Source: Saprospiraceae bacterium (lineage in GTDB: Bacteria; Bacteroidota; Bacteroidia; Chitinophagales; Saprospiraceae). From it: DNA of 64,000 nt. Each line of letters opens with the position of its first letter. Position 1 is the stretch's first letter. The position numbers were made by a program, and so were the translations under genes. Shown here piece by piece: positions 1-9,317 of the stretch. The stretch lies in assembly GCA_016718205.1 (NCBI GenBank), contig JADKEB010000036.1:156923-220922 (forward strand), given 5' to 3'. The notes below the pieces were generated by a model. That model worked only from the letters and a program-made list of their open reading frames with translations, searched no databases and was not told the origin of the DNA.

Positions 1-1
1 A

Positions 2-1078
2 CTGGCTGGTGCCATTCTCATCACTTTTTTTGCATGGCAGAAATTGGGAGGGTGGGATCCGATGGTTGAAGTATTAGATAGTAAAAATGAGCTAAGCAAA
101 TTGTCCATGTTGCGTCCGCATGGAGATGAAAGTGGTATGCCATGGTATGCTATCTTTTTGGGCTATCCTATATTGGGTATTTGGTATTGGTGTGCCGATC
201 AGACTATTGTCCAGAGGGTACTTGGTGCAAAGGATGAAAACCATGCCAGAGTCGGAGCTCTTTTTTGTGGATTTATTAAAATACTGCCGGTTTTTATATT
301 TGTGATGCCTGGATTATTTGCTTATGTACTGGCTCAGAAAGGGCTGCTTGATGTCAGTGCTGTAACATCGGTCAATGCTCAGGGTGAAGCAGTAGTCAAT
401 AGCAAGGGGATATATACGCTGATGATCACTCAGCTGGTTCCAACAGGTCTGGTGGGTATTTTGGTGGCAGCCCTCCTTTCAGGTCTCATGAGCCAGATAT
501 CAGGTGCTTTAAATTCTATATCAACGTTGGTCAGTTTTGATTTATATAAGCGCTTTAAGCCAGACATTTCAGATGCTCACTTAGTTAGAGTAGGACGATG
601 GTCTGCCGGTTTTGCTATTTTAGTATCTATTGGCTTACTCCCGTTGCTGAATAGTTATGAAAGTATTTTCAATGGATTGAATGATATCATCGCTCATATT
701 GCACCTCCGATTACCTGCGTTTTTGTTTTAGGTATATTTTGGAAAAAGGCATCCGCATTGTCTGCTCAATATACTCTATGGATTGGTTCCATATTAGGTA
801 TCCTGGTATTTGCATTCAATAAGTTAAGTCCTTCCAATCCAATGGCGAGCATTCCTTTTATGATGATGGCATTTTATCTTTTCTGCATTTGTATGATTAT
901 CCAGATAGTTTTATCATATGTTTTTGTTGTCAATCACTCAAGTGTTAGCGACACATTATACTGGAAATCATTTAAAGAGCCACTTCAAGGTGCATCATGG
1001 TCGGGCATTGGCAATTATAAGACGCTATCTCTGATATTGTTGAGCGTCATGTTTGTATTATATGTTATTTTTCAATAA
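2..1078 (+). CDS. Sodium:solute symporter (SSS/SGLT family), C-terminal part
   Basis: The frame is already open at base 2, so this is the 3' part of a gene that begins outside the window; about 358 residues are visible. The protein is a chain of hydrophobic helices with the GLMSQISGALNSIS segment typical of the sodium/glucose cotransporter branch of the solute:sodium symporter family, followed by several more membrane segments and a hydrophobic C-terminus. By family it would import a sugar or similar solute with sodium across the inner membrane. The substrate cannot be read here, but the two following genes (rhamnose mutarotase-like, sulfatase) point to a deoxy-sugar released from a sulfated polysaccharide. 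A TTG at 44 is not a credible start because the homology continues upstream. Confidence 0.9.
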   Translation: MAGAILITFFAWQKLGGWDPMVEVLDSKNELSKLSMLRPHGDESGMPWYAIFLGYPILGIWYWCADQTIVQRVLGAKDENHARVGALFCGFIKILPVFIFVMPGLFAYVLAQKGLLDVSAVTSVNAQGEAVVNSKGIYTLMITQLVPTGLVGILVAALLSGLMSQISGALNSISTLVSFDLYKRFKPDISDAHLVRVGRWSAGFAILVSIGLLPLLNSYESIFNGLNDIIAHIAPPITCVFVLGIFWKKASALSAQYTLWIGSILGILVFAFNKLSPSNPMASIPFMMMAFYLFCICMIIQIVLSYVFVVNHSSVSDTLYWKSFKEPLQGASWSGIGNYKTLSLILLSVMFVLYVIFQ

Positions 1079-1159
1079 TGAGCTTTTAGCCATTAGCTAT
1101 TAGACATTATCCAAAATCATCTATCGAAATCCAAAGTCATCAATCAAAATCGCAAATCA

Positions 1160-1588
1160 ATGAATTATCATTTATTTTTTCTACTATCACTCATGTTGGT
1201 TTCATCATGTAAATATCAGGGCTCAAATGCCGGTGATGTATCAAAAAAGGTACAACGATATGGTTCTGTGACAGGATTGAAGCCGGAAAAAGTAGACTAT
1301 TACAAGCAATTGCATGCTAATGCGTGGCAAGGAGTATTGAACAAGATTAAGGAGTGTAATATCAGGAATTACTCCATTTATATCAAGGAAATTGATGGCA
1401 AGCCTTATTTGTTTAGCTATTTTGAGTATATTGGTTCAAATTTTGAACTGGATATGCAAAAAATGACCGTTGACACGCTCACACAAAGGTGGTGGAAAGA
1501 AACCGATCATTGTCAGCAACCTTTGCCGGATGCAGTTGCCAAAGGTGGTATTTGGTCAGACGCTGAGGAGGTATTTCATTTGGATTGA
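1160..1588 (+). CDS. L-rhamnose mutarotase-like lipoprotein
   Basis: The mature part matches the RhaM/DUF718 mutarotase fold: an N-terminal beta strand (YGSVTGL), a helix with a His in QLHANAW where RhaM has its catalytic His, the strand NYSIYI, and the family's closing pattern RWW followed by EVFHL. RhaM interconverts alpha and beta anomers of L-rhamnose. Unusually, the protein begins with a lipoprotein signal (hydrophobic stretch, then LVSSC at residues 13-17), so it should be anchored in an envelope membrane, whereas classical RhaM is cytoplasmic. It lies 81 bp after the symporter and before the sulfatase on the same strand, which fits a sugar-uptake cluster. Family assignment is fairly sure; the true sugar is inferred. 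Confidence 0.75.
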   Translation: MNYHLFFLLSLMLVSSCKYQGSNAGDVSKKVQRYGSVTGLKPEKVDYYKQLHANAWQGVLNKIKECNIRNYSIYIKEIDGKPYLFSYFEYIGSNFELDMQKMTVDTLTQRWWKETDHCQQPLPDAVAKGGIWSDAEEVFHLD

Positions 1589-1766
1589 TCATATTAAATA
1601 AAAACATAATATCCATTTTGAAGGAATGATACAACACCTTATGCAGAAAATAATAATTGCTTTTCATTTTTCCGATGGCAATAGGATAGGGTACCATAAT
1701 AGAAAATTTCCATCCTTTGGAATAACAGCTATCAGAGAGCTAATACGGGCAAGGAATTCTGTGAGT

Positions 1767-3285
1767 ATGATCATAATATTTGGACTTTTTTTTTTAAATG
1801 GGCAAGAAGGAAGTAGTCAGGTATTGAAAAAAAAGGCAACCTAATATCATATTGTTTTTGGTAGATGATATGGGATGGATGGATACATCAGTGCCTTTTG
1901 GAGACTCGATGACCACAAATAATAAAAAGTATCATGCTCCCAACATGCAAAAGCTGGCTGATGAGGGAGTCAGATTTACAAATGCATACGTCAACCCGGT
2001 TTGTACTCCGACACGTACCAGTATATTGTGCGGACTCAGTGCTGTACGGACACATATTACAAACTGGACCAATACCCCTGCCAACCAACCTACGGACTAT
2101 CCTGACAGCATTCTGCAATTCCCAGTCTGGAATATCAACGGGCTCAGCCCCACACCACACCCGAATGCCTTTCAGGCAACGCCTTTTACCGAGATCCTTA
2201 AAAACGAAGGGTATTTTACCATTCATGTAGGTAAAGCACATTGGGGAAGCCAATCAACACCGGGATCTGATCCACTAAATTTTGGTTTTCTGACCAATGT
2301 AGGAGGCACATCGATAGGTCACCCACAGAGTTATTACGGCAAAAATAATTTTGGCAACAAAGCGGGTTCGATTACCCACTGGGCTATACCAGGTCTTCAG
2401 GAGTTTTACGACAAAGATATTTTCCTTACAGTGGCACTGACTCAGAAAGCCATACAACTCATGAGTGGATCTATAGTGCAACGGAAGCCATTTTTTCTTA
2501 ATTTTGGTCATTATGCTATTCATACGCCCATACAGCCGGATTACCGATATTTTGAAAAGTACCTGATGAATGGATTGGATTCTACTGAAGCTGCTTATGC
2601 TTCACTTGTCGAAGGTATGGACAAAAGCCTTGGCGATATCATGCACTTTCTAAAAAGTAAAGGTCAGGAAGATAACACCATCATCATATTTTTGTCTGAC
2701 AATGGCGGTCTTACCAACTCTTCTCGCGGAGGTACCAGAAATACACACAATCTTCCACTGAGGTCAGGCAAAGGTTCGGTGTATGAAGGTGGCATTAAGG
2801 TACCCATGATCGTTAAATGGCCCAAAATGGTCCGAAGTGGTACAAAAACCAATCACCACATGATGGCTGAAGATATTTTTCCGACTATTTTGGAAATGGC
2901 AGGTGCAAAGTTTACGGCATCAAGTATTGATGGAAAATCCTTGGTCCCGGTGCTTAAAAATCCGGCATACACGGATACTCTCCGTAATTTGATATTTCAT
3001 TATCCTCATCGCTGGACCAAAAACGAAGACGAAGGCATCGCCTGGGCAAGCGCTCTGCGCAGAGGAGATTGGAAATTGGTATATCTGATGAAAGAGCAAA
3101 AACTGGAACTGTACAATATAGCCAAAGACCAGGGAGAAAAAGTAAACTTAGCAGACAAGTACCCCAGTCAGGAGCTTACTATGGCCAAAATAATGGGTGA
3201 TGAGTTGCGAAGTAAAAATGCTCAGATGCCTATTTGGAAAAAAACAGGAAAGAAAGTAGCCTGGCCTGATCAGTTGATAAAGTAG
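1767..3285 (+). CDS. Secreted sulfatase, frame broken in an A8 tract
   Basis: Residues from about 1843 onward form a complete family S1 sulfatase: NIILFLVDDMGW with metal-binding Asp pair, the CTPTR signature (Cys codon at 2002) that is matured to formylglycine, GKAHWG, and FLSDNGG. The signal peptide lies in a different frame (ATG at 1767 or GTG at 1761, after AAGGAA at 1751), giving MIIIFGLFFLNG and continuing to a stop at 1844. The two frames join exactly if the A8 run at 1827-1834 is read as A7, giving KKRQPNIILFLVDD and about 505 residues. The shift may be a sequencing error, slippage or a real mutation. The protein would remove sulfate esters from polysaccharide in the periplasm or outside the cell. 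It belongs with the preceding symporter and mutarotase-like genes. Confidence 0.85.
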
Positions 3286-3324
3286 GTATTTCTAAAATGA
3301 CCTTTATTATACTTTTTAAATTTT

Positions 3325-3478
3325 TTGGCTTTGTTCTTGTTAAAATATGAATATTGAATAAAACTTTGATATTTTGTTACAAATAAAGGAAGTCAGAGCT
3401 CGAATTTTAATACTTTTTGACCTAAAGCATATATTTACAGACATTCTACTTATCATATATAGACTCTAACAAAGCCAA
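3325..3478. repeat. MITE-like element with TTGGCTTTGTT inverted ends
   Basis: Inverted ends TTGGCTTTGTT (3325-3335) and AACAAAGCCAA (3468-3478) bound about 154 bp without a coding frame. The ends resemble those of the 48.4 kb element (GGCTCTGTTAA) and a stretch at 36782 (GGCTTTGTTAA). It lies in the 460 bp gap after the sulfatase. No other structure was seen in the gap except the promoter listed next. Confidence 0.5.
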
Positions 3479-3575
3479 TTTTTTTGTACTTTTAATTGAT
3501 AGTCAGTGGATGAATCGGGATAATTCACTGAAGACAAAATACCAAGAGAGTCCTTATCTATTTGCTCATTTGAGA

Positions 3576-3606
3576 TTGGTATATTCATAAAGGTATGTTA
3601 TCTTTG
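3576..3606 (+). promoter_or_regulatory. Putative Bacteroidota promoter
   Basis: TATCTTTG at 3599-3606 fits the Bacteroidota -7 element TAnnTTTG. TTGG at 3576-3579 lies 19 bases upstream, where the -33 TTTG-like box is expected. It would drive the 58-residue secreted ORF at 3747, with a leader of about 130 bases. Confidence 0.4.
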
Positions 3607-3746
3607 TGTGATTTCGCGAAGAGCTGGGTGAGAGTTAATTTCAAGTTTAGTTCCGTGAGAGCTTGGGGCGTGTGTGCCCCGTGTGACCCGATTATGTGGC
3701 AATTTTGAAAAATATTTAAACTTATTTAAACTGGTAAAATTGAATC

Positions 3747-3923
3747 ATGGTTGAAAAAAAGACCACCAGACTGAATCTTATAATTTTCTTTTTATTCGCG
3801 TTTGGATTAAATACCTATAGCCAGTCCGGGCACATTACCAATGATGAAGGGTTTGATATACAACGCCACTTCATTCTAAATTCAGAATTTCCCTTCCAAC
3901 TTTCCCCTTTACTAAAAAACTAA
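3747..3923 (+). CDS. Small secreted ORF or 5' remnant (58 aa)
   Basis: ATG at 3747 opens a 58-codon frame that ends with TAA at 3921-3923. It begins with a clear signal peptide: a positive N-terminus, a hydrophobic stretch LIIFFLFAFGL, then a cleavage-like NTYSQS. The rest (about 32 residues) has no recognised fold. It overlaps the 3' end of the HmuY-like gene on the other strand by 12 bases. It may be a genuine small secreted protein or the beginning of a secreted-protein gene truncated by rearrangement; the upstream promoter-like sequence favours transcription. Confidence 0.4.
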   Translation: MVEKKTTRLNLIIFFLFAFGLNTYSQSGHITNDEGFDIQRHFILNSEFPFQLSPLLKN

Positions 3924-4496
3924 AGTGCCATTGGGTTGGTATACATATCTCAGCGTGTATTTTATTTTGGTCGGTCTTGCAGGTGGAACTACTACTGTAC
4001 CATTATCGTCAGTAGGATCGCCTTTCAGGATTTCCATCTTTGCATATTTTCCTTTTGCTGTTTTAAAGATAAACACTTTCCCGGCTTTAGGGGTAAATGA
4101 TCTCGTAGTGGAGTTGTAGTCGTACCATTCATCCTTGATGGCGAGACTACCTTGAGCATCAGTTTTATAGCCTGTTGTTGGTGCGTTTTTTACATTGTCA
4201 AGAACACCATCCTGGATGATGACTCCTGCATTTCCTGGACCACTTACTCCGCTATTTACAGTAAATGTAATCAATTTAAGACCAAAATCCCAGTCTGTTG
4301 TCTGCAAAAGCGAATTGTTTACTATGGTCCCTGTCTCAAAACTGAACAAGGTAAAAGCACCCTGATCACTGGCAGATACCAGGATTTCTTTATTTACCGT
4401 ATTTAATGGCTGAACTAATTCTTCTTCCTTATCACATGCTAACATTGTGAAAACAGAAACTACAATAAACGTTTTTAAAATAATTGATTTAAACAT
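3912..4496 (-). CDS. HmuY-family lipoprotein
   Basis: A 194-residue lipoprotein (signal peptide ending FTMLAC at residue 21) with HmuY-family marks: TTDWDFGLKL, the Gly-rich SGVSGPGNAG turn, and the C-terminal strands VFIFKTAKGKYAKMEI and YTLRYVYQPNG. HmuY proteins sit on the outer membrane and pass heme or a related ligand to a TonB-dependent receptor, and here the receptor gene follows 7 bp upstream in transcription order. The whole protein contains no histidine, so the bis-His heme ligation of Porphyromonas HmuY cannot apply. Methionine ligation or a different ligand is possible. The partner gene makes the functional class fairly sure, the cargo not. Confidence 0.8.
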   Translation of the reverse strand: MFKSIILKTFIVVSVFTMLACDKEEELVQPLNTVNKEILVSASDQGAFTLFSFETGTIVNNSLLQTTDWDFGLKLITFTVNSGVSGPGNAGVIIQDGVLDNVKNAPTTGYKTDAQGSLAIKDEWYDYNSTTRSFTPKAGKVFIFKTAKGKYAKMEILKGDPTDDNGTVVVPPARPTKIKYTLRYVYQPNGTLVF

Positions 4497-4503
4497 AATA
4501 TTT

Positions 4504-6636
4504 TTAATTTAAGAAATTCCACGTACATGTAGCCATAAAGTGCCGTCCCATCATCTGAGGCACATTGGTTGGGTCTATCTGGTGCAGAAGATTATTGATG
4601 TTCACCATGAGATTGATATTTTTATGGATAGATTTTCCAATGCTGACATTCAACAAGAGCAATTCTTTGGCATACTCTTCATCCATATTGACAAATTTAT
4701 TTCCATCCAGATCCACAATACCCCATTTGCTTCTGTAGATGCCTCTGAAAGTACCATTCCATCCACTTTTTTCATCCTGATAAAACAATTTGAAGTTTGC
4801 CATATGAGGACTACGACCCAATAGCCCGGTATAATCAGAAAATGTCATGAGACGGGCAGATCCTAGAGGTGTGTTTCTGCCATATACCTCGTTGTTTTTG
4901 ATCTTTTGGATGACATCTCTGTCACCTGTGACAAGATATTGATACCCGGCATTCCACTCTAGTTTTTTGTAAAATGTTCCCTTCAGATTGATTTCCATTC
5001 CTTTTGTAAATGCTCTGTTGACATTGAGGTAACTGAATACCAATGCATTGTTTTTAAGCGTTGCAACCGGAAGATAGTTGATCAGATCATTGATGGCATT
5101 ATAGAAGATATTAAAGTCCACATTCAATGGAATATTTTTTAATTGTACGTTTCCACCAAGATTGAAGCCGTGCGAATTTTCAGGCCTTAATTTAGATATT
5201 TTAAATGCATCGGGGAGGATGGAAAATATAATCCCTTCCTGTTTTTGTCTTTCGAGTTCCGGTAGTGAAAACTCGGATGCACCGTAGACTCTGTAACCCT
5301 GAGCAGCAGGATTGACATAGTAGAGGTAAAGCTGTCTGAAATCTGGAGCTTTAAAGCCGCTACCATAAGAAAAGTTGATTCTCAATCTGTCTGATACTTT
5401 GTATTGCATAGACAATTTGGGAGTCACCCTATCGGCATAGTCAGAATTTCCATCATATCTCAATCCGGGTATAATCGTCAAGTTCGTTGAAGGCCGCCAT
5501 TCATGCTGGACAAAGAGATAACTGTTATGCTGTTGTTTTTTTGTTCGGTACCTGATAGTTTCTACAGTCTGAAGATTGTATCCGGCACCAGCCACTAATT
5601 GGTTTTTATCATTGATATCCCAGTCTGTCTGATTTTCTGCCCTGTAGTAGTTGTGGCTGAAATTGTCATAATAATATTGCTCAGCAGAACCTTTCTGATT
5701 GAGCTGCTGCTCATATCTGTATAAGCTGCTATAAAGCCGAAGAGATGATTTTATTTTTTCGGAAAACCTGTGGTGAAAGACCGGATTGATATTGATGTCA
5801 TCTGTAATGCCTGTTCCGGTAATATTTAATTCTCGGCCATTAAATGAAAAGGCTGATGTCTGATTGCCCTTAAACCATCTGTTATTCCACACTAACCTGG
5901 TTTTGTCTGAAAATCTGTAAGTCCATTTTAGCTGACCGGTGATGTTATGAAATGGGTCCTGAGTTTTTTCGGGAGATTCAGCCTGTAAATCGTAACCATC
6001 AGAAGTGATATAGTTGGCAAATAAGAAGATACTTGACTTTTTATGAGAAAAATTGGTGGATAGGTTTAAATCTGCGGTATTAAAACTACCGTAGCGCATC
6101 ATGATACTAGCGGATTTTTTTCTTTTTTCTTCAGTCAATATATTGATCACGCCACCCATGGCTTCACTTCCGTACAATGCACTGGACGGACCTTTTATTA
6201 CTTCTATTTTGCGGATATTACCCACCGAATATCTTGAAAGATCTATCACACCACCTTGTCTCCCTGTGAGTGGTTCTCCGTCGAGCATGATCAAAGTATA
6301 ATCTGGTGACATACCCTGGATCTGGATTCCATTACCAAAAACGCCACCGCCCACGGATGAACTACCGGATGCAGATGTCAGGAAAAGACCAGTTTGCTCC
6401 TGTAGTACATCATTCAAGCGAACATTGCCTGAAAGTTGTATCAACTTATGATTGATCAAAAGTGTAGGAACAGTTACATTGCTCAGCATCCTTTCATTTC
6501 TGGTAGCGGTTACGACCAGCTCATCAACATTGACCTTCATTATTGTATCACTTATGATATCCTGACAGATGATAATGCCATTTATATTGGATATCAAAAA
6601 TACAATAAATAGAAATCTCCATTCTGATCTAATCAT
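4504..6636 (-). CDS. TonB-dependent outer-membrane receptor (HmuR-like)
   Basis: A 710-residue receptor with signal peptide, a plug domain starting near residue 35 (ELVVTATR, then VINILT at the end of the plug) and a 22-strand barrel ending in the aromatic-rich ATCTWNFLN. In the barrel, FKAPDFRQLYL corresponds to the FRAP box of heme/hemoglobin receptors, but the loop that follows lacks the usual conserved His. It is the first gene of a two-gene operon with the HmuY-like lipoprotein 7 bp downstream. Uptake across the outer membrane would be energised by TonB-ExbBD, which is not in this window. Likely cargo is heme or a similar porphyrin or metal complex; this is inference from the pairing. 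Confidence 0.85.
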   Translation of the reverse strand: MIRSEWRFLFIVFLISNINGIIICQDIISDTIMKVNVDELVVTATRNERMLSNVTVPTLLINHKLIQLSGNVRLNDVLQEQTGLFLTSASGSSSVGGGVFGNGIQIQGMSPDYTLIMLDGEPLTGRQGGVIDLSRYSVGNIRKIEVIKGPSSALYGSEAMGGVINILTEEKRKKSASIMMRYGSFNTADLNLSTNFSHKKSSIFLFANYITSDGYDLQAESPEKTQDPFHNITGQLKWTYRFSDKTRLVWNNRWFKGNQTSAFSFNGRELNITGTGITDDININPVFHHRFSEKIKSSLRLYSSLYRYEQQLNQKGSAEQYYYDNFSHNYYRAENQTDWDINDKNQLVAGAGYNLQTVETIRYRTKKQQHNSYLFVQHEWRPSTNLTIIPGLRYDGNSDYADRVTPKLSMQYKVSDRLRINFSYGSGFKAPDFRQLYLYYVNPAAQGYRVYGASEFSLPELERQKQEGIIFSILPDAFKISKLRPENSHGFNLGGNVQLKNIPLNVDFNIFYNAINDLINYLPVATLKNNALVFSYLNVNRAFTKGMEINLKGTFYKKLEWNAGYQYLVTGDRDVIQKIKNNEVYGRNTPLGSARLMTFSDYTGLLGRSPHMANFKLFYQDEKSGWNGTFRGIYRSKWGIVDLDGNKFVNMDEEYAKELLLLNVSIGKSIHKNINLMVNINNLLHQIDPTNVPQMMGRHFMATCTWNFLN

Positions 6637-6696
6637 GCCGCAAAGGTCAGAATAAGATTCCGGTCTATTGTCATAGTAATGTCAAATGGTTATTTT

Positions 6697-6842
6697 GGGT
6701 GTATCCCATTTTTTCATTCAATTGTTATAGAATTCATTTTGTCTCCCTTTTAGGGATGGGATAAAAAAATTCCTTTTATCACCCTTTAGGGATGGGGTAA
6801 AACAAAGGCAATTTTTATGAAAGTGCAATTTTGGATACACCC
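6697..6842. repeat. MITE-like element, family 1 (copy A)
   Basis: This 146 bp element has inverted ends GGGTGTATCC and GGATACACCC, and internal repeated blocks of the type TCTCCCTTTTAGGGATGGG. The flanks show TTATTTT on both sides, consistent with a 7 bp target duplication. It is closely similar to 9121-9278. No coding frame is present. Its right edge touches the stop codon of the thioredoxin-like gene at 6843. Confidence 0.7.
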
Positions 6843-8138
6843 TTATTTTTTAATGGCAGACAATATTTGACTAAATTCTTGTGTGAATTTTTGATATCCG
6901 GGTGTTGCAGGTCCGGAAAACCCTGTATGAATTTTGACAATCTGATTGTTTTTGTCAGTAATGATCAATGTAGGATAGGACATGATTTTATCCAACATGG
7001 GCATCATTTGAGAGGCTTGTTTTTTATCGTAATAACCTCCGTATAAGACCTCATGGCTTATCTTCATTTTGTCTTTGAATTTTTTTAATGCCGCCATTGA
7101 TTTACTTTGGTCTTTATATCTTTCAAACCCTATAGTAATTACAGCAACATCTTCTGAAGGATTTTTCATAAAATATTCTTGCAGAAAAACAGTTTCATCC
7201 ATACAGTTAGGACACCATGTGCCCATGATTTGAATGATTTTTATTTTATTGTTGTACTTTTGATCTCCGATGCTCACCGTATTGGCTTCTGTGTTTAAAA
7301 ATGAAAATGCAATAGGTCGGTCTGATACAGATTTAGTAAGATCATATGAATCAGTCAGCGAAAATGTATCGTCTCTCACTCCTTCCCAATTGGTAGAGTA
7401 TTGACTTCCGGACCTGAAGGTCCCTGACAATGATCCGTCTTCCATCACTTTACCATTAAAGAGAAAAGCATGTGCACCATCAAAAGCTGACAAATACAAT
7501 TTTGAACCTGATACTTTACCTTCCAGAAAACGGTAGTCGCCGGTTACAGTAAGAAAAGTGCCGGTGACGATGTCTCCTTTCTGTTTAAATATTCCAACTG
7601 CCTTATACTCATCTTCAGTGCCTATTTCAAAAGTACATTTCCATTTACCTTCAACATTGATGTTTTGGTCAGATACCACCGAGTACCGATCAGCTACACC
7701 ATGTATTGCTTTAAACGGTATTCTGTAATTTTCTTTGTAATTGACAATCCAATCGCCTTCCATCACTCCGTCTTCGTATATAGCCTGTATCTTGGTATCG
7801 TATACCGGAAATTCTATAATGATGGTATCTTTGGCAGTAGCCTTATCTGTACCAAAGGTGATATCTTGGATTTTGATTCGCTCATCTGCATTGTGTATGA
7901 CGATATGAAAAGTACTGTCATTGTCATAAACTACTTCAAAATTAAAAGGTAATTCAGAATCAACCTCAAATTTTTTCACAATATCACGGTCATCACCATA
8001 CTTTTGGACCGGTGTCCTGTCCAACAATAGTACTCCTCGCCAGATACCGGGTGGTATTTTTTGAAAGGTACTGTTGGGTGCTACACATGAAAGTGATGTG
8101 ACGACAATAAAAATGAAAAAAATGTAGACCAACCGCAT
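6843..8138 (-). CDS. TlpA-like thioredoxin-fold protein
   Basis: This 431-residue protein starts with a lipoprotein-like signal (VTSLSCVAP, Cys at residue 18). Residues 30-270 are beta-rich with no named domain but resemble the N-terminal part of Bacteroidota TlpA-like proteins. Residues about 280-431 form a thioredoxin/AhpC-TSA fold with the redox motif TWCPNCMDE, followed by VAVITIGFER and the cis-Pro region SYPTLII. Such proteins act as envelope thiol-disulfide oxidoreductases, for example in cytochrome maturation or oxidative defence. It lies 207 bp upstream of the receptor gene on the same strand with a repeat element between, so co-transcription is uncertain. Confidence 0.8.
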   Translation of the reverse strand: MRLVYIFFIFIVVTSLSCVAPNSTFQKIPPGIWRGVLLLDRTPVQKYGDDRDIVKKFEVDSELPFNFEVVYDNDSTFHIVIHNADERIKIQDITFGTDKATAKDTIIIEFPVYDTKIQAIYEDGVMEGDWIVNYKENYRIPFKAIHGVADRYSVVSDQNINVEGKWKCTFEIGTEDEYKAVGIFKQKGDIVTGTFLTVTGDYRFLEGKVSGSKLYLSAFDGAHAFLFNGKVMEDGSLSGTFRSGSQYSTNWEGVRDDTFSLTDSYDLTKSVSDRPIAFSFLNTEANTVSIGDQKYNNKIKIIQIMGTWCPNCMDETVFLQEYFMKNPSEDVAVITIGFERYKDQSKSMAALKKFKDKMKISHEVLYGGYYDKKQASQMMPMLDKIMSYPTLIITDKNNQIVKIHTGFSGPATPGYQKFTQEFSQILSAIKK

Positions 8139-8329
8139 AGTGAATAATTTACAGATGATGAATAGCTACAATGTAACATCTTGACTATGTCATAGTTCAA
8201 ACTGAAATATTGATTTTTAAAAGAGGAAGATGAGCAGAAAATGATATGTTATTAATTGTCATCACAATTATTTGAATATTAATAACTTGTGATGATCTCA
8301 CAATGTTTTATTCATAATAACTAAAACTA

Positions 8330-8857
8330 TCATTCGCCTTTATCTCCTACAAACTGATCTTCTTTGTTTTTGAATAAAACATTGAAAGTGGTAAGGCTTC
8401 CGTAAATTCTTGTAATGTATTGTTGTAGATTTACCTTATCTTCATCTGAGAGATGTGATGCATTGATTCTTTGTTCCATCACTCTGAGTCTATCGCGTAC
8501 CATCACTATCTTATGAAAAAAAGTATCGATAGGAATTTCTTTGGGTTTAAGGGCCGTATCATCAGGTTTTAATATCAATATTCCGTTTTTCCACTTGTCG
8601 CCCAAAGGAACTACTTCACTAATGTCTGACCATGCTTTTAGGATTTTTATCAAAGACTTTTCAGCTTCAGAAAATGAAACTTTTTCGTCAGCTTCGATTT
8701 TTTCGATGATCTCCCATGAGCTGTATTCTTTACCTACCAATTTGATACCGTAAGTAATAAAACATACTTTGTAAGCTACTACTTCTGCTCCTATGACAAC
8801 ACCATCTCCAAATGCCGGATGTTTGACACGAGAACCTATACCAAGAACAATTGCCAT
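8330..8857 (-). CDS. Conserved hypothetical protein with Tudor/KOW-like N-terminus
   Basis: A 175-residue soluble protein with no signal peptide. Its first 55 residues (GSRVKHPAFGDGVVIG, then ITYGIKLVGKEY) resemble the small beta-barrel of the UvrD C-terminus or CarD-type domains, which bind protein or nucleic acid. The remainder is helical and charged. I do not recognise a named family beyond this. It is monocistronic. The 190 bp after it contain a short inverted repeat (TCATCACAA at 8259-8267, TTGTGATGA at 8287-8295) without a T-run. Confidence 0.6.
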   Translation of the reverse strand: MAIVLGIGSRVKHPAFGDGVVIGAEVVAYKVCFITYGIKLVGKEYSSWEIIEKIEADEKVSFSEAEKSLIKILKAWSDISEVVPLGDKWKNGILILKPDDTALKPKEIPIDTFFHKIVMVRDRLRVMEQRINASHLSDEDKVNLQQYITRIYGSLTTFNVLFKNKEDQFVGDKGE

Positions 8858-9120
8858 ATTATTATAATTTAAATATACAGCGTAAAGGTATAGTTTATAT
8901 TACATCTGACAAAATTAATGTATATCTAAATTTCCGGATTTTTACTATGAAATTGTGGACTATTATTGATGGGAAATATTTTTAAATATTGAATCCACAC
9001 CAAAAAGTCATGAATGGTGTGAAATTAAACAATATTGATTTCTACTGCATTGATAATCAGACGTTTCACTTTAGATGATAGATGATGGGTAAAAAATGTT
9101 TGATTATGATAAAACATTTG

Positions 9121-9278
9121 GGGTGTATCCCATTTTTTCATTCAATGGTTTTGAAATTCCTTTTGTCTCCCTTTAGGGTGGGGTAAAACAAAAGGAGTTT
9201 TATCCTTTTGTCTCCCTAAGGGGTGGGGTAAACCAAATGTAATTAATTTTTATAAAAGTGCAATTTTGGGATACACCC
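9121..9278. repeat. MITE-like element, family 1 (copy B)
   Basis: This 158 bp element has perfect-type ends GGGTGTATCCCA and TGGGATACACCC. The inside carries two tandem blocks of TCTCCCTTTAGGG / GGTGGGGTAAA type. The flanks AACATTTG and AATATTTG suggest an 8 bp target duplication with one difference. No coding capacity. It lies in the 720 bp non-coding gap between 8857 and 9578. Confidence 0.7.
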
Positions 9279-9317
9279 AATATTTGTTTTTGGAGTAGAC
9301 TCAGTATTTAATAATTT

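Noticed and set aside
8259..8300. Inverted repeat TCATCACAA / TTGTGATGA and TGTGATGATCTCACA as a fourth operator of the palindrome family
   Set aside because: The half-site order is reversed (TGTGA first) and no -7 element lies at the fixed distance.
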